From the NCBI GenBank assembly GCA_029781465.1, contig JAKOWQ010000059.1:1-14340 (forward strand): a DNA stretch of 14,340 nucleotides. Direction: 5' to 3'. A program made the position numbers and the translations under genes. The notes beneath the pieces were generated by a model, which saw only the letters and a program-made list of their open reading frames with translations, did not search any database and was not told where the DNA came from. Below, piece after piece: positions 8,237 to 14,340 of this stretch (its first letter is position 1; each line of letters starts with the position of its first letter). This stretch comes from Pseudomonadota bacterium (GTDB lineage Bacteria; Pseudomonadota; Alphaproteobacteria; Sphingomonadales; Sphingomonadaceae).

Positions 8237-10590
8237 GGCAGCTCGACAATCGCGGCGCTGCCCTGCCCCGGTTCGGACAGCAGCTCGAACGTGCCGCCGT
8301 GCGCCTCGATCAGCTGCCGGGCAAGCGGCAGGCCGATGCCCTGACGGCGCTCTGCCTCCTTGCCGTCTTTGCCCGGCTTGATCCCTTCGAGCGCGCGGGC
8401 CAGCGTGGCACCGTCCATTCCCGCGCCGTTATCGGAAATGACGATCCGCGCCCGGCCCTTGTGCGATCCCAGCTCAACCAGAATGCGCCCGCCGCGCGGC
8501 GTGGCGGCAATCGCGTTATCCAGCAGGTGCCCCAGCGCCCGCCCCAACCGGCGCCGATCGCCGGTGATCCGCCCCGCGCCCTTGTCGCCGCGCAGGTCGA
8601 GCGTCAGCCCAGCCTCGGAAATCCGCCCCGCGCGTTCCTCGGCCAGGCGCGTGACGAAGGGCAGCAGCTCGATCTCCTCGCGCGCCAGCGGCAGCATCCC
8701 GGCCTCGCTCTGCGACAGGTCGAGCACGCTTTCGATCTGTTCGCCAAGCCGGCCGACCGAAGCGAGGATCGCCGCGACGTATTCGCGGCCCGCCTCGCTC
8801 AGTTCGCCGCCCAGCCCGGCTTCGAGCAGTTCGGCAAAGCCACCGATCGAGGTCAGCGGGGTGCGGAATTCGTAGCTCATGTTGGCGAGGAAGCGGGTCT
8901 TCATCGCGTCCGCCTCTTCCAGTGCGGCGGCGCGCTGCTTGAGCGCTTCCTCGGCCTTCTGGGCGTCGGTGATGTCGAGCACGGTCAGCAAGCCGTTGCC
9001 ATCAGGCAGCGGAACCCCGGCGTATTCGAGCGTCCGCCCATCGGCGAGCACCGCGCGCCCGCCGGTCTGCTTGCGATCGAGCGTGGCCGAACGCACCGCA
9101 TCGCCCACCGCCTTGGCCTTGACCGGCTTGGCGAGGCGCCGCGCGATCTTCTCGAGCATCGAATCGATCCGCGGGTGGGTATCGAGGAATTGCTCCTCAA
9201 GGCCCCAATCGGCGGCAAAGCGGCGGTTCCACAATTGCAGCCGCCCATCGGGAGCGAAGACCGCCAGTGATTCGAACAGACTGTCGAACGTGGCGGTGCG
9301 GGTGCGCAAAAGGGTGTCGCGCACCGCCGAAAGCCGGAGCTGTTCGGTCCGGTCTTCGGCGATCAGGATCAGGCCGCCATCGGGCAAGGGCAAGGCGACC
9401 ATCCGAAGGTGGGTGCCATCGGCCAGCGACCAGGCTTCTTCCTGCGGCGCGCCTGACTGGAACCAGGCCGCGCGCTCGCGGCGCCAGGCCGGGAAATCCC
9501 GCGCCTCGGGAACCCGCCCGGCATCGCGCGCCAGATCGAGCAGACGCTCGAACTGCGGCGGATCGAGCATCGTTGCCGGCCCCAGTGCGAACAGCCGCTG
9601 GAACGGTTGATTGGCGAAGACCAACTGGCGCTTGGCATCGAACTGCGCCACCCCGGCCGAAAGCTGATCGAGCATCGCGCGCTGGGCATCGCGAAAGGCG
9701 CGGAAGTCGCGCCCCTGTTGCTCCATCTCTTCGATGTCGACAGCGTATCCGGCAATCCCTTCCCCGCCCAGCGGCAGGTCGGTCACCCGCAGGGCGCGGC
9801 GCTGGCCGTCGATGGTGACGCTGACCATGCGTTCGATCGGCAGCGCTTTGGCAAAGGCCTGTCCCGCAACCTGCCGCGCGGTCAATCCATCGATGCTTTC
9901 GATCAGTTCGATGCCATCGGCCACCACCTGCCTGGCGTCCTCGCCCCCGACTGCGCTGACATAGGCGTGGTTGACCAGCCTGAGCTCGCCTTCGGGTCCG
10001 CGAAACCACATCGGCATCGGCGCGGCTTCGATCAGGCCGACCAAAGCGGCGAAATCGCTGCGCGCGCGGGCGGCATCGCCGCGCAGCTGGACCAGCTCGC
10101 TCTCGCTGTCGGAGAAATCGAACACCCAGACCAGCGCCGCGCCGCCGGGCGAGACCTGCGGATCGGCCAGGTGCCCACGCAAGGCCAGACTGCGTTTCGA
10201 GCCGCGCGGGGTGACGACCAGGCGAAACGGATTGGCCGTGCGCTGGCAGCGCCGCACCGCCTGGGAAAGCTCTTCAAGCTGTTCCGCCGTAAGGCCGCCG
10301 CCGCCACCGTCGATCCGCCCGCCGTCAAGCTCTGTCAGGAACTGCGGCACGGCATCGAGCCCGAGCCAGTTGGCAAGGCGCTGCGGCGCCTCGATCTTGC
10401 CATCGGCGCGGACCAGCAGCGGCAGGGCCGGACTTTCATCGACCATCCGCGCGAGGCGCCGGGCCTGGCGCTGCCCGGCCTCGGCGCGGCGTTCGCGATG
10501 CCGCGCCGCAACGATTGCCCAGGCCGCAGCCACGGTCCACCCGGCCAGCAACAGCCCGAGCAAGGCCAGCACGGAGGGGGAAAGGGTCAT
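8233..10590 (-). CDS. divL: DivL-like cell-cycle sensor with tyrosine in place of the phosphoacceptor histidine
   Basis: A 785-residue histidine-kinase-like protein. Residues 5-28 form one membrane anchor, followed by a basic stretch and a coiled region. At least three PAS-like sensor modules follow (about 180-290, 305-415 and 430-545), with a possible divergent one at 45-160. A short helix (545-565) leads into a HisKA dimerisation domain whose H-box reads NMSYEFRTPLTS: the usual histidine is Tyr573 (TAC at 8874-8872). The HATPase domain keeps its N-box (Asn692), G1 box (DNGAG, 720-724) and G2 box (GIGL, 751-754), so ATP binding looks possible. Tyrosine at this place with the YEFRTPL surround is the hallmark of Caulobacter DivL, a 769-residue protein that binds DivK and steers CckA and hence CtrA. 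No receiver domain is present. The ATG at 10590 lacks a strong ribosome-binding site, and ahcY ends 61 bp upstream. The end overlaps tsaE as GTGA. Confidence 0.88.
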   Translation of the reverse strand: MTLSPSVLALLGLLLAGWTVAAAWAIVAARHRERRAEAGQRQARRLARMVDESPALPLLVRADGKIEAPQRLANWLGLDAVPQFLTELDGGRIDGGGGGLTAEQLEELSQAVRRCQRTANPFRLVVTPRGSKRSLALRGHLADPQVSPGGAALVWVFDFSDSESELVQLRGDAARARSDFAALVGLIEAAPMPMWFRGPEGELRLVNHAYVSAVGGEDARQVVADGIELIESIDGLTARQVAGQAFAKALPIERMVSVTIDGQRRALRVTDLPLGGEGIAGYAVDIEEMEQQGRDFRAFRDAQRAMLDQLSAGVAQFDAKRQLVFANQPFQRLFALGPATMLDPPQFERLLDLARDAGRVPEARDFPAWRRERAAWFQSGAPQEEAWSLADGTHLRMVALPLPDGGLILIAEDRTEQLRLSAVRDTLLRTRTATFDSLFESLAVFAPDGRLQLWNRRFAADWGLEEQFLDTHPRIDSMLEKIARRLAKPVKAKAVGDAVRSATLDRKQTGGRAVLADGRTLEYAGVPLPDGNGLLTVLDITDAQKAEEALKQRAAALEEADAMKTRFLANMSYEFRTPLTSIGGFAELLEAGLGGELSEAGREYVAAILASVGRLGEQIESVLDLSQSEAGMLPLAREEIELLPFVTRLAEERAGRISEAGLTLDLRGDKGAGRITGDRRRLGRALGHLLDNAIAATPRGGRILVELGSHKGRARIVISDNGAGMDGATLARALEGIKPGKDGKEAERRQGIGLPLARQLIEAHGGTFELLSEPGQGSAAIVELP

Positions 10591-10610
10591 GATCCGTCAG
10601 CTATGCCGCT

Positions 10611-10635
10611 GCGGCGCGGATTACAACCGCGCCGC
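10611..10635 (-). terminator. GC-rich hairpin between ahcY and divL
   Basis: A perfect 9-bp inverted repeat, GCGGCGCGG and CCGCGCCGC, surrounds a 7-base A/T-rich loop (attacaa on the plus strand). It lies 16 bases past the ahcY stop and 20 bases before the divL ATG. No T-run follows on the minus strand, so it is not a classical intrinsic terminator. It could be a weak or partial terminator, or a 3'-end stabiliser that lowers divL expression relative to ahcY. Structure is seen; function is inferred. Confidence 0.45.
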
Positions 10636-10651
10636 GCGCACAAGCTGTCGA

Positions 10652-12067
<1,416 letters not shown>

Positions 12068-12075
12068 GGTGGCAA

Positions 12076-12080
12076 CTCCT
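12076..12080 (-). promoter_or_regulatory. Ribosome-binding site deciding the ahcY start
   Basis: AGGAG sits 8 bases before the GTG at 12067-12065. The upstream in-frame ATG at 12094-12092 precedes this site and is itself preceded by a hairpin and CCC, so it is unlikely to be used. The protein therefore begins MATAQELAHDYK rather than with a nine-residue extension. Confidence 0.75.
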
Positions 12081-12098
12081 GTGAGCAATGTCATGGGA

Positions 12099-12122
12099 GC
12101 CGCCCGCGACGCGGCAGGCGGC
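12099..12122 (-). promoter_or_regulatory. Hairpin in the ahcY 5' leader
   Basis: On the transcribed (minus) sense GCCGCC pairs with GGCGGC (12117-12122 with 12099-12104), and an inner CGC/GCG (111-113 with 105-107) extends the stem past a 3-base bulge. It lies about 19 bases before the ahcY Shine-Dalgarno sequence. It is GC-rich enough to form by chance in this genome. I do not recognise it as a known riboswitch; a role in transcript stability or translation is only possible. Confidence 0.35.
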
Positions 12123-12165
12123 CTGATCAGAGCCCGCCCTTAGCCGGTTGCGAATGTCGAGGCAA

Positions 12166-12185
12166 ATATAAAGAAATCTTTATAT
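12166..12185. promoter_or_regulatory. Candidate SahR-type operator upstream of ahcY
   Basis: A perfect inverted repeat, ATATAAAGA-N2-TCTTTATAT, in a strikingly A/T-rich island inside GC-rich sequence, flanked by GGC (12161-12163) and GCC (12186-12188), which can extend the pairing. SahR is an ArsR-family repressor that responds to S-adenosylhomocysteine and controls ahcY and other methionine-cycle genes in Proteobacteria; this palindrome resembles what I remember of its alphaproteobacterial site, but I could not check it. The centre lies about 108 bp before the ahcY GTG. A possible -10 element (TATATT, minus strand, 12170-12165) overlaps the right-hand end of the repeat in transcription order, which would fit repression, but no good -35 is visible. 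No sahR gene is in the window. Confidence 0.65.
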
Positions 12186-12199
12186 GCCTGCGCAGGCGC

Positions 12200-12249
12200 C
12201 GCAGTGGCGGCCTGCCCTTCCCACTGCGACCGTGTGGTCAGGGCAGGCC
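12200..12249. repeat. Two interlocked inverted repeats in the region between the small secreted-protein gene and ahcY
   Basis: Repeat one is a perfect 10-bp pair, GGCCTGCCCT (12209-12218) with AGGGCAGGCC (12240-12249), enclosing a stacked 4-bp hairpin GACC-GTGT-GGTC (12228-12239). Repeat two is a perfect 8-bp pair, CGCAGTGG (12200-12207) with CCACTGCG (12221-12228). Their arms alternate (two, one, two, one). The linker between arms on one side is only 1-2 bases, too short to cross a full 10-bp helix, so the two stems should compete rather than form a complete pseudoknot. A 12-bp palindrome, GCCTGCGCAGGC (12186-12197), follows directly. No T-run follows on either strand. It may be part of the 3' end of the 12296-12766 transcript or an unrecognised cis element. 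Confidence 0.5.
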
Positions 12250-12252
12250 GAA

Positions 12253-12282
12253 CACCTCCGGTGGGCGCAATTACCGGAGGTG
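12253..12282 (-). terminator. Hairpin after the small secreted-protein gene
   Basis: A perfect 9-bp inverted repeat, CACCTCCGG and CCGGAGGTG, with a 12-base loop, beginning 13 bases after the stop of the 12296-12766 gene in its direction of reading. The bases after it are TTCGG, so the U-tract is missing. Position fits a terminator or 3'-end protector separating this gene from ahcY. The sequence is symmetrical and a protein-binding role cannot be excluded. Confidence 0.5.
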
Positions 12283-12295
12283 AAGAGGCAGATTA

Positions 12296-12766
12296 TCAGT
12301 TCCCCGCGATCGCCAGTTGCACCGGCTGGTCGTTCAGCAACTGGTCGGCGGCGGCAATCAGCGGGGCGCTTCCCTTGGCCGTGGCGAGGTTGCGCGCCAC
12401 CATCTTGAGCTGCGCGCAGTTGAGCCAGGGATGGCCCTGCCCATACTGGTTGGCCATCGAAACGCTCATCCGGTCCAGCGCGCGATCGGCGCCCGCCGCG
12501 CCGTTGCGGCGGGCATATTCGGCGCGAAGCTGGCTGGCCGCGACGTTGAGCTCACCGATGTGCGCGCTGGTGAAGCGTCCGTAGTCGGCCTGGAAATTGT
12601 CGGCGCCGGCCCGGCAGCGCAGCCCCGTGACCATCAGCATGATATCCAGCCGACGCAGCTTTTCCGCGTTGCTTCCCCCATTTGCGTAACCGGCGGCCGA
12701 CGCCGGAAATGAAACGACCAATGCCGATGCGGCGAGGCTCGCCGCGACCCTGTTCACGATCCCCAT
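12296..12766 (-). CDS. Small secreted protein of unknown function
   Basis: A 156-residue product with a clear Sec signal peptide: basic start (MGIVNR), a hydrophobic stretch to about residue 20, and a likely signal-peptidase I site after ASA (residue 24). The mature part is about 130 residues, mostly helical in character, with exactly two cysteines, Cys51 (GLRCRAG) and Cys117 (WLNCAQL), which could form a periplasmic disulphide. I recognise no catalytic motif. I have a memory, not checked, that short secreted proteins next to ahcY in sphingomonads sometimes carry the neighbour's name; there is no NAD-binding or hydrolase motif here to support that. GGAG lies 7 bases before the ATG at 12766, and the gene ends in tandem stops, TGA then TAA. 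It is transcribed away from the peroxiredoxin gene and toward ahcY, with hairpins in between, so it is probably a separate unit. Confidence 0.82.
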   Translation of the reverse strand: MGIVNRVAASLAASALVVSFPASAAGYANGGSNAEKLRRLDIMLMVTGLRCRAGADNFQADYGRFTSAHIGELNVAASQLRAEYARRNGAAGADRALDRMSVSMANQYGQGHPWLNCAQLKMVARNLATAKGSAPLIAAADQLLNDQPVQLAIAGN

Positions 12767-12937
12767 GTTCAGTCTCCAACGGGTCTATTCCCGTTGAAGC
12801 CGAAGCTGCCCGATCCAGTTTACCCAATCTTAAAGCGGGCCGGTAAAGCGAACTTAACCACGACTGGCCCGTTGCCCTGCTCCCTGATGCCGGATAACCT
12901 GCGAGGGACTCGCAACTTCGTGACGGAGAATTTGAAG
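12767..12937. promoter_or_regulatory. Divergent intergenic region between the secreted protein and peroxiredoxin genes
   Basis: These 171 bases must hold the promoters of both divergent genes, because each start has its own ribosome-binding site (GGAG at 12777-12774 minus and GGAG at 12925-12928 plus). The middle (about 12815-12860) is less GC-rich and contains two TTAA words (12830-12833 and 12854-12857), 20 bases apart. I cannot assign -35/-10 elements with confidence; TTGCCC followed by GATAAC near 12873-12899 has too short a spacer. No clear peroxide-regulator palindrome is visible. Confidence 0.4.
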
Positions 12938-13417
12938 ATGACCATTGCCGTAGGCGACAAGCTGCCCGACGTGAGGCTGGTAAAGGCTGGCGAAGCCGGG
13001 CCCGAAGCGGTCCAGTCCGCCGACTATTTCAAGGGCAAGCGCGTCGCGCTGTTCTCGGTTCCGGGCGCCTTCACCCCGACTTGTTCGGCGCGCCACCTGC
13101 CCGGCTTCGTCGATCACGCCGGCGAGCTCAAGGCCAAGGGGATCGACGAGATCGCCTGCACCGCGGTCAACGATCCTTTCGTGATGGGCGCCTGGGGCAA
13201 GGCTTCGGGATCGGGCGATGTCACCATGCTGGCCGACGGCAACGGCGATTTCGCCGAGGCCCTGGGGCTGACCATGGACGGCAGCGCCTTTGGCCTGGGC
13301 AAGCGCGGCCAGCGCTTTTCGATGGTGATCAACGATGGCGTGGTCGAACAGCTCCACGTCGAGGCGCCGGGAGAATTCAAGGTCAGCGCCGCCGACTTCA
13401 TGCTCGAGCAGCTTTGA
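12938..13417 (+). CDS. Peroxiredoxin, Prx5-like family
   Basis: A 159-residue thiol peroxidase of the Prx5/AhpC-TSA superfamily that reduces hydrogen peroxide and organic hydroperoxides in the cytoplasm, usually recycled by glutathione/glutaredoxin or thioredoxin. The peroxidatic cysteine is Cys49 in PGAFTPTCS, the classical motif with the conserved Pro and Thr before it. A second cysteine, Cys74 (EIACTAVNDPFVMGAWG), corresponds to the conserved buried one of the family; there is no C-terminal resolving cysteine, so it probably works as a 1-Cys enzyme. The conserved arginine is likely the one in GKRGQRFSMVI. Length is normal. The frame is open back to 12794, but the ATG at 12938 has GGAG 9 bases upstream and begins exactly where the family begins (MTIAVGDKLPD). 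The DUF3147-like gene follows after 5 bases, suggesting one transcript. Confidence 0.95.
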   Translation: MTIAVGDKLPDVRLVKAGEAGPEAVQSADYFKGKRVALFSVPGAFTPTCSARHLPGFVDHAGELKAKGIDEIACTAVNDPFVMGAWGKASGSGDVTMLADGNGDFAEALGLTMDGSAFGLGKRGQRFSMVINDGVVEQLHVEAPGEFKVSAADFMLEQL

Positions 13418-13422
13418 CGGCA

Positions 13423-13776
13423 ATGTGGGGGCAACTGGCGGTCAAGGCACTGGTATCGGGCCTCCTGATCGCCGCCGCCTCTGAGCTGGCACGGCGCAAT
13501 CCGGGCTGGGGTGGGCTGGTTGCCAGCCTTCCCCTTACCAGCCTGATCGCACTGGTCTGGCTGTGGCGCGATACCCATGACCCCCGGGGCGCGGCCGATT
13601 TCCTGCTCGGGACCGCCTGCTATGTGATCGCGGCGCTGCCTTCGTTCGTGATACTTGCGGCGCTGCTGCGCCGTGGCATGGCTTTTTTCCCTGCTCTGGG
13701 CCTTGGTTGTTTGACCGCGATGGCAGGGTATCTGCTTCTGATGGCCGCCGGGAGGCGTTGGGGGCTGCCGGTCTAA
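13423..13776 (+). CDS. DUF3147-like inner-membrane protein
   Basis: A 117-residue hydrophobic protein with four predicted membrane helices, roughly at 5-23, 29-47, 60-82 and 85-109, and short charged loops (ELARRNPGW, WRDTHDPRG, RRGMAFF). The pattern of a first helix ending in SELARRNPGWGGLVASLPLTSLIAL is what I associate with the DUF3147 family, whose function is unknown; the family call is from memory. It starts 5 bases after the peroxiredoxin stop with no strong ribosome-binding site, so it probably depends on translation of that gene. Its TAA stop overlaps the TAG of the convergent thioesterase gene by 4 bases. Nothing in the sequence indicates a transported substrate or enzyme activity. 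Confidence 0.85.
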   Translation: MWGQLAVKALVSGLLIAAASELARRNPGWGGLVASLPLTSLIALVWLWRDTHDPRGAADFLLGTACYVIAALPSFVILAALLRRGMAFFPALGLGCLTAMAGYLLLMAAGRRWGLPV

Positions 13777-14204
13777 CCGGGAATCGCATAGGTTACGGTG
13801 GCCTGCGCCAGCACCCGCGAAGGGTCTTCCTGCCACAGCCGCACATCGACCGTCGCGAGCCGCTTGCCCAGCTTTATCAATTCGGCATCCGCCATGACCG
13901 TGCGGTATTCCACCGCGCGCAGAAAGCTCATGTTGAGATTGCTGGTCACCGCCATCGCCACCGGGCCGATATGGGCCAGGATCACCGCATAGGCCACGCG
14001 GTCGGCCAGCCCCATCTGGGTTGGCCCGGAAACGATCCCACCTGGACGCAGGCTCGCCTTGTCGGGCTCTAGTGCCATGCGCACCCTGCCCGGCTCGATC
14101 GCCTTGATCCCGGCATCGGCGGCCTGTTTGGTTCCCGGGAAAGCGGACGCGAAAAACTCCGCCAGCTCGGCGATGGTCATCACCGGTTGCAACGCTTCGG
14201 CCAC
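13773..14204 (-). CDS. PaaI-type hotdog-fold thioesterase
   Basis: A 143-residue protein of the 4HBT/PaaI hotdog superfamily, which hydrolyses acyl-CoA thioesters. The central helix stretch RPGGIVSGPTQMGLADRVAYAVI (about 53-75) matches the hotdog pattern of a Gly-rich loop leading into the long helix with a conserved Asp, followed by TSNLNMSFLRA and a strand-rich C-terminal half (VMADAELIKLGKRLATVDVRLW). The substrate cannot be deduced. The start is GTG 14204, one base after the folE stop, implying coupled translation; an ATG eight codons later (14180) is a possible alternative, giving 135 residues, but neither has a strong ribosome-binding site. The C-terminus ends head-on with the DUF3147-like gene, sharing the bases CTAA. 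No functional link to folE is obvious beyond co-transcription. Confidence 0.88.
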   Translation of the reverse strand: MAEALQPVMTIAELAEFFASAFPGTKQAADAGIKAIEPGRVRMALEPDKASLRPGGIVSGPTQMGLADRVAYAVILAHIGPVAMAVTSNLNMSFLRAVEYRTVMADAELIKLGKRLATVDVRLWQEDPSRVLAQATVTYAIPG

Positions 14205-14205
14205 C

Positions 14206-14340
14206 TCAATACCCCATCAGGCTCAGCACTTCCTTGCGGCTGCGGTGATCGTCGAGGAAACAGCCCATCAACCGGCTCGTGACCATGCCCACGCCCGGTG
14301 TCTTCACCCCGCGCCCGGTCATGCAGCCGTGCTGCGCCTC
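14206..14340 (-). CDS. folE: GTP cyclohydrolase I, C-terminal 44 residues (start beyond the window)
   Basis: FolE converts GTP to 7,8-dihydroneopterin triphosphate, the first step of folate and pterin synthesis, as a cytoplasmic homodecamer. Only the end is present: EAQHGCMTGRGV, in which the Cys (codon 14325-14323) corresponds to the third zinc ligand of the family and the following RG to its conserved motif, then a TSR...GCFLDD stretch and the tail RSRKEVLSLMGY. This matches the family's C-terminal signature. The stop is TGA at 14208-14206, followed after one base by the thioesterase GTG. The substrate-binding core and the first two zinc ligands lie past the right edge. Confidence 0.93.
   Translation of the reverse strand, partial: EAQHGCMTGRGVKTPGVGMVTSRLMGCFLDDHRSRKEVLSLMGY

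Noticed and set aside
12092..12094. ATG at 12094 as the ahcY start
   Set aside because: It lies upstream of the only good ribosome-binding site (12080-12076) and would add a non-conserved MTLLTGVAT; the GTG at 12067 fits better.
12068..12295. SAH or SAM riboswitch before ahcY
   Set aside because: I looked for the conserved GAGCG-YTGC and CAGGCTCG core of the SAH class and the short SAM/SAH and SAM-II cores on the minus strand and did not find them; the palindrome is better explained as a protein-binding site.
12826..12861. CtrA-type box (TTAA-N7-TTAA) in the divergent region
   Set aside because: The two TTAA words are separated by 20 bases rather than 7; only a half-site-like TTAACCA is present, too short to support.
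12794..12937. Peroxiredoxin start at 12794
   Set aside because: The extra 48 residues do not resemble the family, and the ATG at 12938 has its own ribosome-binding site and the conserved N-terminus.

Overview
This window looks like ordinary chromosome from a GC-rich alphaproteobacterium, most likely a member of the Sphingomonadales (Novosphingobium/Sphingomonas/Erythrobacter type). The reasons are the base composition, alphaproteobacterial-type AddA and AddB, a DivL homologue (a cell-cycle protein of this class) placed directly before tsaE, and a candidate SahR-type operator before ahcY. The genus is an inference from remembered gene order and was not tested. I see no insertion sequence, phage, CRISPR, tRNA or rRNA.

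Layout. Positions 1-10590, minus strand: an unbroken, translationally overlapped cluster read as divL > tsaE > amgK > murU > addB > addA (addA runs off the left edge). Five successive junctions overlap by 4 or 8 bases. It combines cell-cycle signalling, tRNA modification, peptidoglycan-sugar recycling and double-strand-break repair. Positions 10652-12067, minus strand: ahcY (S-adenosylhomocysteine hydrolase), 61 bp before divL with a GC-rich hairpin in the gap. Positions 12068-12295: a dense regulatory intergenic region with a leader hairpin, a 20-bp inverted repeat that is a good SahR operator candidate, two interlocked inverted repeats and a further hairpin. Positions 12296-12766, minus strand: a small secreted protein of unknown function.

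Positions 12938-13776, plus strand: a two-gene unit of a Prx5-type peroxiredoxin and a DUF3147-like four-helix membrane protein. It runs head-on into a minus-strand pair, a PaaI-type hotdog thioesterase (13773-14204) and the C-terminal end of folE (14206-14340, cut by the right edge). The convergent stop codons overlap.

How the genes fit together. AhcY clears S-adenosylhomocysteine from all methylation reactions, and its upstream palindrome suggests control by that metabolite. DivL is the most distinctive protein: its kinase-core phosphoacceptor histidine is a tyrosine (Tyr573), as in Caulobacter DivL, while the ATP-binding motifs remain. AmgK and MurU form the recycling route from MurNAc to UDP-MurNAc. 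AddB and AddA form the helicase-nuclease that resects broken DNA. No unknown multi-gene system is evident; the least explained sequence is the 12068-12295 intergenic region and the secreted protein beside it. Five of the eight complete minus-strand genes appear to start with GTG (tsaE, murU, addB, ahcY and the thioesterase).
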